This document shows, piece after piece, positions 7,771 through 16,020 of a stretch of DNA of 64,000 nt; within the stretch, counting starts at the first letter, position 1; each line of letters starts with the position of its first letter. The translations under genes were made by a program, and so were the position numbers. The stretch spans positions 1 through 64,000 of the forward strand of contig JAQCEA010000010.1 in assembly GCA_027620495.1 (NCBI GenBank). The letters are read 5' to 3'. The DNA is from Pseudomonadota bacterium. Its GTDB lineage: Bacteria > Pseudomonadota > Alphaproteobacteria > Puniceispirillales > Puniceispirillaceae. The notes beneath the pieces were generated by a model. It saw only the letters and a list, made by a program, of their open reading frames with translations, was not told the origin of the DNA and searched no databases.

Positions 7771-7929
7771 CTATGCTTTTGACGCGGAAAATTCCCGCGT
7801 TTTGGTCTGATGATGATGGGCTTTCCATTGCATAAACAGATGCACCGCCACCACCGTAATGGTGTAATAGGCACTGAACTGATCAAGAAGATGGTCGGTA
7901 AACACCGTGTCGTCATCACTCTCATACAT
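7771..7929 (-). CDS. Small protein with one hydrophobic segment, 52 residues
   Basis: This short gene sits in the otherwise empty gap between cysQ and the MFS transporter. The product starts MYESDDDTVFTDHLLDQF, has a hydrophobic stretch (about 20-34, SAYYTITVVAVHLFM), then WKAHHHQTKTREF, and ends ASKA with a TAG. An acidic N-terminus, a single possible membrane helix and a basic His-rich tail suggest a small inner-membrane protein. An AGGG about 11 nt upstream could serve as ribosome binding site. Overlapping frames on either strand look much less protein-like. The function is unknown. The remaining bases up to 8108 show no other gene. Confidence 0.5.
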   Translation of the reverse strand: MYESDDDTVFTDHLLDQFSAYYTITVVAVHLFMQWKAHHHQTKTREFSASKA

Positions 7930-8108
7930 CGTATAAAGACCCTGATTTTTCCCTTTTTAAGACAAAAGCCGATCGGCGCGCCCAAATATCCAACGCTTTT
8001 TTATCATCACATGATCATAGGCCAAAAGGCTAGCCATTGTTATGATAATGGCGCTAATCTGGGCTAGGAGAATAGCTTTGATCCTGATCTGTTAGGGGTG
8101 CTTTATCG

Positions 8109-9341
8109 ATGCAAAAATCATATGGTCTGCCATTTAGCGGCAAAACTGTTCCAGATATTTATCTGAATATTGGCCATTTTCTGGATCATTTCATTATGCT
8201 GATTTTTGCCAAAGCGGCCTATGATGCTGGCCGCGAGTTTGGCCTTGGTTATGACGAAATTATTGCCTATGGGGCATTTGGTTTTGTGCTTTTTGGTGGC
8301 ATGGCGCCGGTGGCGGCACAGTTTGCCGATAAATTTTCCCGGTCATTATTGATGGTGTTGTTTCATTTTGGCATTGGACTGGCCGCGATTATTGCCGGAT
8401 ACACACAATCGGTCTGGCAATTGGCCGCGGCGATCGCGCTTATCGGTGTATTTGCAGCGATCTATCACCCTGTTGGCATTGCCATGCTGATCAAAAGCAA
8501 TCAGAAAATTGGCTTTCGGCTGGGGGTCAATGGGGTGTTTGGCAATATGGGTGTTGCCGCCGCACCGCTGATCACCGGCATGCTACTTACCTATGGCGAC
8601 TGGCGGCTTTGTTTCACCATTCCGGGTGTGTTCTGTCTGGTTTATGGCGTGGTGTTTGCCCTTGCGCTCAAAGATGGTGACGGTACTGTTGCCGCTAAAA
8701 AGACCAGACCTTCTGATGCCTTTGCCCCGCAATGGCGGCGGGCCTTGGCGGCACTGGCGCTATCGACGGCCAGCGGCGGATTTATCTTTGGTGCCATGAC
8801 ATTTGTGGTGCCACGCTATTTTGAAATCTCTATGACCAATCTGTCCACCTCGGTGGCGGTGACTGGGTTGCTGGCGGCAATTGTCTATGCGGTGGCGTCA
8901 TTTTCGCAAATTGTTGTGGGCTGGCTTATTGATCGGTTCCCACCAAAAACTATTTTATTTTCTATCGCTTGCGGACAGGTGGTGTTTATCTTCTTGGCGG
9001 CCACCTACACCGATCTGGCTTTATTTGCGGCCATGCTTGTTGCCATGTGTTTTGTCTTTGGACAAATTCCCATCACCGACACGATCTTGTCGCGCTATGT
9101 GCCAGATGATTGGCGTGCCAAAGTATTGAGCATTAAATTTCTTTTGAATTTATCGATTGGCGCCAGCGTATTGCCAATATGTGGGATGTTGATGCAGGCC
9201 GGGTTCACCATGGCACATTTGTTCAGCCTGATGAGCGCCGTTGCCATTCTGGTGATGCTTGCGGCGATCATCTTACCGCATCAAACATCATCGGACCGGG
9301 TTGATATAGCGGCCAGCAAATCGCCAGCGTTACCGAAATAA
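8109..9341 (+). CDS. MFS transporter, fosmidomycin-resistance-like
   Basis: The 410-residue membrane protein has about twelve hydrophobic segments and looks like the FSR-type branch of the major facilitator superfamily. The N-terminal DIYLNIGHFLDHFIMLIF, the helix-2/3 DKFSRS loop, GVFAAIYHPVGIAML in helix 4/5 and the mid-protein WLIDRFPPK loop fit this fold. Substrate cannot be predicted; relatives export drugs or take up small acids. It is convergent with the acyl-CoA ligase and overlaps it by 12 bp at the 3' ends, so each gene likely ends its transcript in the other. Confidence 0.88.
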   Translation: MQKSYGLPFSGKTVPDIYLNIGHFLDHFIMLIFAKAAYDAGREFGLGYDEIIAYGAFGFVLFGGMAPVAAQFADKFSRSLLMVLFHFGIGLAAIIAGYTQSVWQLAAAIALIGVFAAIYHPVGIAMLIKSNQKIGFRLGVNGVFGNMGVAAAPLITGMLLTYGDWRLCFTIPGVFCLVYGVVFALALKDGDGTVAAKKTRPSDAFAPQWRRALAALALSTASGGFIFGAMTFVVPRYFEISMTNLSTSVAVTGLLAAIVYAVASFSQIVVGWLIDRFPPKTILFSIACGQVVFIFLAATYTDLALFAAMLVAMCFVFGQIPITDTILSRYVPDDWRAKVLSIKFLLNLSIGASVLPICGMLMQAGFTMAHLFSLMSAVAILVMLAAIILPHQTSSDRVDIAASKSPALPK

Positions 9342-10844
9342 ATCTTTGGCCGCGCGCCGCAATATTTTGCCAACCGCGCTTCGCGGCAGATCATCGGTTA
9401 TATGCACCATTTTTGGGGCTTTTACCGAATCGAGGTGCTGTTTAACAAAACTGATGATGTCATCCGCACTGGCAGTGGCACCATTATGTAATTCCACGGC
9501 CGCATGAACAGCCTCGCCCCATTTGGCGTCATCGACCCCAAACACAACACATTCAAGAACCGCCGGATGTCGACCAAGCACCGCTTCGACATCACTTGGA
9601 TAGACATTAAACCCACCAGTCACCACCACGTCGCGAATACGGTCTTTGATGAACACATAGCCGCGCAAATCGATGTAACCAATATCGCCGGTATGCAGCC
9701 ACCCATCTATAATGGTTTCAGCGGTTTTATCTGGCATTTTGTAATAACCAGCCATCACCAGATCACCCGCTAAGACAATTTCGCCCATTTCACCCGGCCC
9801 TAAAAACTGTCCCGCACCATCGATGATGCCAATTTGCGTCAACACCGTGGCGCGTCCGGTTGAAGCATGATTTTGTGGGTCCTGCCATTCACTAGACCGC
9901 ATGCAAACAGCGATTTGTGGAACTTCGGTTTGCCCGAAACAGGTTTCAAGCGCATGGTTAAAACGCGGCATTGCCGCCGCCACCATATCTGGCCGCATGG
10001 CGGCCCCGCCAATAATCAGATGGCGCAGACTAGATAGATCAGCGTCATCCAAATGATCCTCGGCCATCATCATATAGAGCAATGTTGGCGGTACATAGAC
10101 AGTTGTCGCACGCAATGTTTCGATGGCGTTGATGATTCCTGCCGGGCGGCTGTTATGGGTGAAAAGCTGGGCACCGCCAACAGCAAAGATCGGCATAATC
10201 AGCGTATTGGCGCCATGCGTCATCGGTGCCACAATAAGGTGCCGGTCATTCGCGTCAAATTCAAATGACACTATCATGGATGCAATACAGGCGTTAAACA
10301 CACGGTAGCTTTGCATAACACCTTTTGGCATGCCGGTTGACCCGCTGGTGAATTTTATCGCCTGAAGATGATCTAAATGCGCAGGGTGGCGGGTCGGTGC
10401 GGCACCTTTAAAATTATCAACCAAATCATAAATGTGGCTGTTGGCGCGTTGATGTTCACCTTTGGCGCTGATCAGATGCGCCGTCCTAGTTGCAAATTTT
10501 TCCGCACAATCAGCATCAAAAATAATCACTGATGGCGCGGTGACATTAATAATCCTGTCCAATTCATCTCGGCCATTGCGCGGGTTCAGCGGTACCCAAA
10601 TTTTTCCTGCCGCAAAACAGCCCAACCATCCCAGCAAATGTTCAAAATGATTATAGGCACAAATGCCAACACGGCTTTGTGGATGCGGGTCGATAGATTG
10701 CAGCCCCGCCGCCACTGCCCGCACCATGTCGGCAAGCTTGGCATAGCTGATCGCTTCGATATGATCGATATGGGCAATCTCGACCGCGGTACGGTCTGGC
10801 CACAGCGCCGCCGCACGGAAAAAATTATCAATCGGTGCCATCAT
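9330..10844 (-). CDS. AMP-binding acyl-CoA ligase family protein
   Basis: The 504-residue protein is an ANL-superfamily adenylate-forming enzyme that would activate a carboxylic acid to its CoA thioester in the cytoplasm. Motifs are the P-loop FTSGSTGMPKGV (165-176), the YGQTE-equivalent CFGQTEVP, and the hinge-region HTGDIGYIDLRGYVFIKDRIRD (about 390). The C-terminal PRSAVGKILRR supplies the catalytic Lys. Acid specificity is not evident. It is downstream of, and same-strand with, the TauE/SafE gene across a 90-bp gap. Confidence 0.87.
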   Translation of the reverse strand: MMAPIDNFFRAAALWPDRTAVEIAHIDHIEAISYAKLADMVRAVAAGLQSIDPHPQSRVGICAYNHFEHLLGWLGCFAAGKIWVPLNPRNGRDELDRIINVTAPSVIIFDADCAEKFATRTAHLISAKGEHQRANSHIYDLVDNFKGAAPTRHPAHLDHLQAIKFTSGSTGMPKGVMQSYRVFNACIASMIVSFEFDANDRHLIVAPMTHGANTLIMPIFAVGGAQLFTHNSRPAGIINAIETLRATTVYVPPTLLYMMMAEDHLDDADLSSLRHLIIGGAAMRPDMVAAAMPRFNHALETCFGQTEVPQIAVCMRSSEWQDPQNHASTGRATVLTQIGIIDGAGQFLGPGEMGEIVLAGDLVMAGYYKMPDKTAETIIDGWLHTGDIGYIDLRGYVFIKDRIRDVVVTGGFNVYPSDVEAVLGRHPAVLECVVFGVDDAKWGEAVHAAVELHNGATASADDIISFVKQHLDSVKAPKMVHITDDLPRSAVGKILRRAAKDLFR

Positions 10845-10934
10845 CTGAATTTTGTACCCACTGTCCCTGTCATTGCCATGATCATTGCTTTTGCATTTAG
10901 CATTGGCCTCATCAAAACAAGCAACCGGTTCACA

Positions 10935-11678
10935 TTAACCAAGCATAATATAAAGGCCAAGGCATGCCAGCCCAGACAGAAACAGACGGCGAAACAGATC
11001 GTCTGATAAATAACTACGACAGATTTTGCCGCAATGCATACCAAACAGCGCAGGCAGCAACGCAAAGCCGGAAATTTGCCAAAGACCAGCATCAATGCGG
11101 CCGGTTTCCTGAAGGCTAATCCCCAAAGCCAATGTTGACAGAGCAAACAGCAACCCCATGGCCTGAACCAATTGGTCTCGCGATAAGCCAATGGCCTGTA
11201 AATACATCACGCCCGGCAGAAACAAACTACCAGTCAAGCCAGTCAGCACACCATTCATCGCCCCGCATAAAGGCGCCAGCCAAGCTTGCAATGGCAGCGA
11301 TATAACATAGGGCATAGACCGGAATGATAGCACGGCATAGATCACCACCATACCGCCCAAAACGCGCGTCAAGATTGCTGTCTCAAACAGGCTAGACAGC
11401 GCCGCCCCCACCCATACAAATGGAACCACCGCCAGCAATAAAGGCCATAATCGGCGTAACAACACCGCAACATGGCCACCAATAAATCCCTGCCAGATAT
11501 TGGTGCAAAATGATGGTACCACCAACAAGGCCATCGCCGTTGGTAAATCAAGAAACGCTGTTAATAGGGCTAGGCTTATTGTGGGCAATCCCAGACCAAC
11601 AACGCCTTTTACAAATCCAGCAAGCAGAAAGCTGCCGCCTATTACCGCATAGGTCACCTCACCAAATTCCATTGGCAA
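10935..11678 (-). CDS. TauE/SafE family sulfite/organosulfur exporter-like permease
   Basis: The 247-residue membrane protein has seven or eight hydrophobic segments and the family repeat start GFVKGVVGLGLPTISLALL (about 22-40), with the second-half GAMNGVLTGLTGSLFLPG. TauE/SafE proteins move sulfite, sulfoacetate or other small anions across the inner membrane. Export of sulfite would suit the persulfide-dioxygenase-like gene at 5281, but the link is inference. ATG 11678 is the first Met before the hydrophobic run. Confidence 0.85.
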   Translation of the reverse strand: MPMEFGEVTYAVIGGSFLLAGFVKGVVGLGLPTISLALLTAFLDLPTAMALLVVPSFCTNIWQGFIGGHVAVLLRRLWPLLLAVVPFVWVGAALSSLFETAILTRVLGGMVVIYAVLSFRSMPYVISLPLQAWLAPLCGAMNGVLTGLTGSLFLPGVMYLQAIGLSRDQLVQAMGLLFALSTLALGISLQETGRIDAGLWQISGFALLPALFGMHCGKICRSYLSDDLFRRLFLSGLACLGLYIMLG

Positions 11679-11765
11679 ATAGTGACAATAAACAATGGAT
11701 CCGGCAAGCCAGCATTGCTGTTACAACCACCATCAACAGCCAGCCAGACTTGGCCATATCGCTGA

Positions 11766-12347
11766 TTATTCGGTCAGCATCCGGATCATAGCACGGCGGT
11801 TGCGGGCCCAGATTTCCGGGGTAGAACCAACAGCAAGTGGCCGTTCTTTTCCATAGGATACGGTTCGAATGCGCGCGGTCGCCATGCCATTGGCAAGCAA
11901 AACATCGCGGACAGCTGCCGCGCGGCGATCGCCAAGTGCCAAATTATAATCACGCGATCCACGTTCGTCACAATGCCCCTCAACAATCAGTGTTACGTTG
12001 GGCTTGTCCGCCAGAAATGCCGCAATGGTAACAAGATGGTCTTTGGCATCTTGTCTCAAATCAGCACTGTCATAGGCAAAATTAGTGACATAGCCATCAA
12101 TCAATGGTGGCGCCATCAAAAGCTGGCTTGTCGGCACAGATATGTCAGGCGCGATGATCGCTGGCTGGTCTTGGTTCATGGCCGGGCTTGGCACCTTGTC
12201 AGGCTGGTCAAGCGATGGCAACGCTGCCACCGGACAAGCCGTGGCGACCGGGCATTCCGGCCCATCTTCAAACACAACAATGCTACAGCCCGACAAGGCA
12301 AGTGCCGTCACCCCGCAAAGAAGCATATTTTGGCAAATTTTTTTCAT
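11766..12347 (-). CDS. Pal/OmpA-family outer-membrane lipoprotein
   Basis: The 193-residue product has a lipoprotein signal with lipobox ALSGC (Cys about 20), a Pro-rich linker and a C-terminal OmpA domain with the peptidoglycan-binding pattern NVTLIVEGHCDERGSRDYNLALGDRRA. This is the Pal pattern: the lipid anchor sits in the outer membrane while the domain binds peptidoglycan. It is not next to tolB or ybgF, so it may be a Pal paralogue rather than the Tol-Pal component. The start is ATG 12347 (MKKICQN), immediately before the signal, although the frame is open to 12452. Confidence 0.85.
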   Translation of the reverse strand: MKKICQNMLLCGVTALALSGCSIVVFEDGPECPVATACPVAALPSLDQPDKVPSPAMNQDQPAIIAPDISVPTSQLLMAPPLIDGYVTNFAYDSADLRQDAKDHLVTIAAFLADKPNVTLIVEGHCDERGSRDYNLALGDRRAAAVRDVLLANGMATARIRTVSYGKERPLAVGSTPEIWARNRRAMIRMLTE

Positions 12348-12445
12348 AGTTTGGTCACTGCTCGCCTTGCCTGAATCTATCGTCAGGTCAAATAACGACC
12401 CAAACAGGATATTTTTGAGGGTTGCACCGCAAAGAAACCATAGAA

Positions 12446-12559
12446 ATGGCAAACCTCATACCCCGCCGCCCTGCCAGCCGCTATGAATTGCGATTTGCGA
12501 ACGGACAACAAGGCATTATGGTGACAGGACGTTCAAAATCAAAAATGGATTGGCACTGA
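12446..12559 (+). CDS. Possible 37-residue ORF overlapping the next gene's start
   Basis: A short basic ORF (starts MANLIPRRPASRYELRF, ends KMDWH) terminates with TGA inside a TGATG overlap with the oxidoreductase start at 12559. Such an overlap is the classical geometry of translational coupling. No good ribosome binding site precedes its own ATG and I know no family, so a chance ORF is possible. Confidence 0.22.
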   Translation: MANLIPRRPASRYELRFANGQQGIMVTGRSKSKMDWH

Positions 12560-13911
12560 TGAATCTTTACACCAAGCTCCAGGCGCGCGCCGCAACAAAT
12601 ACACCGATTCGTGTTGGCATGATTGGCGCTGGCAAATTCGGCAGTATGTTTCTGGCCCAAGCCATTAAATTGCCGGGCATTCATATTGTTGCCATTTGCG
12701 ATATTGATATAGGGCAGGCCAAATCCAACCTCGCCTATATTGGCTGGCCGCAAGACCGATACGCCGACACGTCATTTGATGATGCCCGCAAAAATCACAC
12801 CACCTTTTTGACCGATCATTCAGATCTTGTGATCAATTGTCCGCATATTGACATCATCATTGAATGTACCGGCAACCCGGTGGCGGCGGTTGCGCATGCG
12901 GTGGCCGCCTTTGCCGCACAGAAACATGTGATTAATGCCACCGTCGAGGCTGATGCGTTTTGCGGTCCGGGGCTTGCCGCGGCGGCGCATGAAGCGGGAG
13001 TAATCTACAGCATGGCCTATGGTGACCAGCCAGCACTTGTCTGTGATCTGGTTGATTGGGCGCGCAGTTGCGGGTTTGTTGTGACAGCGGCCGGGCGCGG
13101 GCATATCTGGAAACCAGAATACAGATTTTCAACACCCGAAACCATCTGGGATTATTGGGGGTTGAGCAAACAGCAAGCTGAACGAGGGCGGCTGAACCCG
13201 AAAATGTTCAATGCCTTTCTTGATGGTTCAAAACCATCGATAGAATCAGCAGCCATCGCCAATGCCACTGGTTTACATGTGCCAAAAAATGGACTGGCCT
13301 ATCCATCTGGCAATGTTGATGACATTCCGAATTTGATGCGGCCGCAGACCGTTGGTGGGGTGCTAGAACAACCCGGCATGGTTGAGGTTGTGTCATGTCT
13401 TGATGCCAACGGCAAACAGATCGCCAATGACATCCGGAAAGGCGTGTGGGTCTGTATCGAGGCGGATACCGATTATATCAAACATTGTTTTGAAGAATAT
13501 AAAGTGGTTACCGACACTACTGGCCGATATATGAGCCTCTATAAAAAATGGCATTTGATTGGTTTGGAACTGGGCCTGTCGGTTGCCTCGGTTGGTATTC
13601 GCGGCGAAGCCACCGGCGCTGCCCGCTATTTCAATGCTGATGTGGTGGCCTTTGCCAAAAAAGACCTGCCATCAGGATCAGTACTTGATGGTGAAGGCGG
13701 CTTTACCATTTATGGCGGCGTGCGGCCAGCCGCTGATTCGCTAGGCCAAAATCTTCTGCCGCTTGGTCTTGCCAATCAAGTCAAATTGAAAAGAGCAATC
13801 AGCCAAGACCAGCCAATCACCATTGATGATGTGGTTCTGGAAACCACTTCAGCTGCCTATAAACTGCGGCAAAAGACCATAGATTTATTTGCCGCGGGCC
13901 AGACATGCTAG
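12559..13911 (+). CDS. Rossmann-fold oxidoreductase with C-terminal SAF domain
   Basis: The 450-residue protein opens with a dinucleotide-binding motif VGMIGAGKFGSMFLAQ (about 16-31) and a homoserine-dehydrogenase/GFO-like core (IIECTGNPVAAVAHAVAAF). It ends with a SAF-like domain (about 365-440), rich in DLPSGSVLDGEGG and LPLGLANQVKLKRAI. Relatives are usually annotated as NAD(P)-dependent SAF-domain proteins of unclear substrate, often in carbohydrate or amino-acid catabolic loci. The start ATG 12559 overlaps the stop of a tiny upstream ORF. A GlcG-like gene follows 109 bp later on the same strand. Confidence 0.78.
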   Translation: MNLYTKLQARAATNTPIRVGMIGAGKFGSMFLAQAIKLPGIHIVAICDIDIGQAKSNLAYIGWPQDRYADTSFDDARKNHTTFLTDHSDLVINCPHIDIIIECTGNPVAAVAHAVAAFAAQKHVINATVEADAFCGPGLAAAAHEAGVIYSMAYGDQPALVCDLVDWARSCGFVVTAAGRGHIWKPEYRFSTPETIWDYWGLSKQQAERGRLNPKMFNAFLDGSKPSIESAAIANATGLHVPKNGLAYPSGNVDDIPNLMRPQTVGGVLEQPGMVEVVSCLDANGKQIANDIRKGVWVCIEADTDYIKHCFEEYKVVTDTTGRYMSLYKKWHLIGLELGLSVASVGIRGEATGAARYFNADVVAFAKKDLPSGSVLDGEGGFTIYGGVRPAADSLGQNLLPLGLANQVKLKRAISQDQPITIDDVVLETTSAAYKLRQKTIDLFAAGQTC

Positions 13912-14020
13912 TCAGATCATATCAAATCTTGCCCTTACAGACTAACACCGCTACAACGAGGCACCTGTCAACTTGGGGCCGGGCAGACCAGCTCCGCCCC
14001 TTAGATATGAGGAACATACC

Positions 14021-14449
14021 ATGTCAGTTAGTTTGGATCAGGCGCGCATCATCGCCGATGCCAGCCTTGTCAAGGCCCGCGAACTGGGCCTGAAACCATT
14101 GAGCGTGGTGGTGATTGACCCGCGCACATCTATTGTGGCTTGCCTGTCTGAAGATGGCTGCAGTCAAATGCGCCAACGCATCGCATTGGGCAAGGCAAAA
14201 GCCACTATTCAGCTTGGCGTAGGCGGACGCGCGCTGATGAAACGGGCTGAAGAACAAGCCTATTTTGTTCAGTCAATGAACGGTTTGGCCGGCGGCGAAT
14301 TTGTGCCGGTGCCGGGCGGTGTGTTATTGCGCGATCAGTCAGGCACGCTTATTGGCGCGGTCGGCATTTCGGGCGATACATCAGATAATGATGAAGCGGC
14401 GGCGCTTGCTGGCATTGCTGCGGCTGGTCTTGTTGGCGAAACCGGCTGA
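14021..14449 (+). CDS. GlcG/HbpS family heme-binding-like protein
   Basis: The 142-residue protein is a single GlcG/HbpS domain: N-terminal SLDQARIIADASLVKARELG, central VVVIDPRTSIVACLSEDG, then GEFVPVPGGVLLRDQSGTLIGAVGISGDTSDNDEAAALAGI. The family includes heme-binding and glycolate-locus proteins; the biochemical role is often unknown. I start at ATG 14021 because GAGGA lies 8 nt upstream, so the frame's earlier opening at 13973 is not used. It may be co-transcribed with the SAF-domain gene. Confidence 0.88.
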   Translation: MSVSLDQARIIADASLVKARELGLKPLSVVVIDPRTSIVACLSEDGCSQMRQRIALGKAKATIQLGVGGRALMKRAEEQAYFVQSMNGLAGGEFVPVPGGVLLRDQSGTLIGAVGISGDTSDNDEAAALAGIAAAGLVGETG

Positions 14450-14485
14450 TACCAAATCAGTCCGACCAAAGCTGAAACCTATGGG

Positions 14486-15994
14486 TTATGCCGAACCGGC
14501 TGACCCATAGGTGTCACGCAGAATATTTTTCTGTACCTTGCCCATGGCATTACGCGGCAACGCGTCAACAACAACAAGCTTGCGCGGCTGTTTAAACTTG
14601 GCAAGCGAGGCCGCCAGCGTTTCGGTGATTTTTTCTAGATCAAGCAATCCGCTATCATCAGGCACCAAAATGCCCACCACAGATTCGCCAAAATCAGCGT
14701 GTGGTACACCAATCACAGCACTTTCAAGAACGCCCGGCTGGTCATCAAGAATCAGTTCAATTTCTTTTGGGTAAATATTATAGCCACCAGCGATAATCAG
14801 GTCCTTATTTCGCCCGACAATCTGCACATAGCCCTGATCATCAATGAAACCTAAATCACCCGTGATAAAAAACCCATCTTCGCGCAATTCTTCACGGGTT
14901 TTTTCAGGCATGTTCCAATAACCAACAAATACATTCGGGCCGCGCACTTCAATCTGGCCAATTGTGCCATTTTCTAGCGTGGCGCCAGTCTCTGGATCGG
15001 TAATTTTCAGTTCAACCCCGGCCAACGGCATGCCAACGGTACCCGCCCGGCGCGGGCCATCATAGGGGTTGGTTGTGTTCATATTGGTCTCGGTCATGCC
15101 GTAGCGTTCCAAAATCTGCTGGCCGGTGCGCGCTGAAAACTGCAGATGTGTTTCAGCAAGAAGCGGCGCACTGCCAGACACAAAAAGACGGATATGGCGG
15201 GTGCTGTCGGCAGTGAGGCGTTCATCGTCAAGAAGCCGCGTATAAAAAGTAGGTACACCCATCATGCTGGTGGCCTGCGGCAAAAGCGCAAAAACCGAAT
15301 CGACATCAAATTTCGGCAAAAAAATCATACTGGCACGGGCCAGCAAAATAATATTGGTGGCAACAAACAGGCCATGCGTATGAAAAATTGGAAGCGCATG
15401 TAACAGAACATCATCTTCAGTAAAGCGCCATGCGTCGACCAATGTTTGCGCGTTTGACAGCAAATTATTCTGCGTCAGCATGGCCCCTTTTGACCGGCCG
15501 GTGGTACCAGACGTATAGAGAAAGGCCGCCAAATCATTACCCGCTCGCGCTACTGGTGCGAACTGGTCACTGGCGGTGGCGGCAAGGCTGGTAAAACTGC
15601 CACTGCCATCAGCTGCCATATGATGTAAAATGACGTCATGCACCGCGGCAACCGGTTGCAGGTTTTCCGCATCGCCAGCAATCAGCATACGCGCCCCAGA
15701 ATCACTGATAAAATAGTCAACTTCAGCTGGTTTATATGCCGTATTCAGCGGCAGTAAAATTACCCCGCTTTGCACACAGGCTGCATATACAGCCAGCGCT
15801 TCGGCAGATTTTTCGACCTGAACCGCAAGCCTGTCACCAGCCATAAGGCCTGCCGCCTTCATGGTGTTGGCAAACCGGCTAGCCATGCGCAAAAATGCGT
15901 CATAGCTGATCTGGCCACCATCAGCAAAAGTCAAAAACGGCTTGTCATCACCAGCATGGCAACCAAAAAGCGAATCATAGAGCAAATTTGACAT
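14486..15994 (-). CDS. matB: Malonyl-CoA synthetase (MatB family)
   Basis: The 502-residue ANL-superfamily ligase matches MatB, which converts malonate, CoA and ATP to malonyl-CoA. The P-loop YTSGTTGRSKGAMLT (about 160-174), the LPIFHTHGLFVATN block, the RYGMTETNMNTTNPY adenine motif and the C-terminal PRNAMGKVQKN catalytic Lys are present. The malonyl-CoA decarboxylase gene ends 26 bp upstream on the same strand, so the pair probably forms an operon turning malonate into acetyl-CoA. ATG 15994 is chosen for its CAGGAC ribosome binding site. Confidence 0.9.
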   Translation of the reverse strand: MSNLLYDSLFGCHAGDDKPFLTFADGGQISYDAFLRMASRFANTMKAAGLMAGDRLAVQVEKSAEALAVYAACVQSGVILLPLNTAYKPAEVDYFISDSGARMLIAGDAENLQPVAAVHDVILHHMAADGSGSFTSLAATASDQFAPVARAGNDLAAFLYTSGTTGRSKGAMLTQNNLLSNAQTLVDAWRFTEDDVLLHALPIFHTHGLFVATNIILLARASMIFLPKFDVDSVFALLPQATSMMGVPTFYTRLLDDERLTADSTRHIRLFVSGSAPLLAETHLQFSARTGQQILERYGMTETNMNTTNPYDGPRRAGTVGMPLAGVELKITDPETGATLENGTIGQIEVRGPNVFVGYWNMPEKTREELREDGFFITGDLGFIDDQGYVQIVGRNKDLIIAGGYNIYPKEIELILDDQPGVLESAVIGVPHADFGESVVGILVPDDSGLLDLEKITETLAASLAKFKQPRKLVVVDALPRNAMGKVQKNILRDTYGSAGSA

Positions 15995-16020
15995 AAGAAC
16001 TGTCCTGAACATCCAAAATA

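Noticed and set aside
7810-8067. 85-residue plus-strand ORF after cysQ
   Set aside because: His/Lys/Ile-rich composition and overlap with the better minus-strand small gene suggest a shadow frame.
14486-15994. Generic fatty-acyl-CoA ligase call for matB
   Set aside because: The adjacent malonyl-CoA decarboxylase gene and the MatB-like motifs favour malonyl-CoA synthetase.
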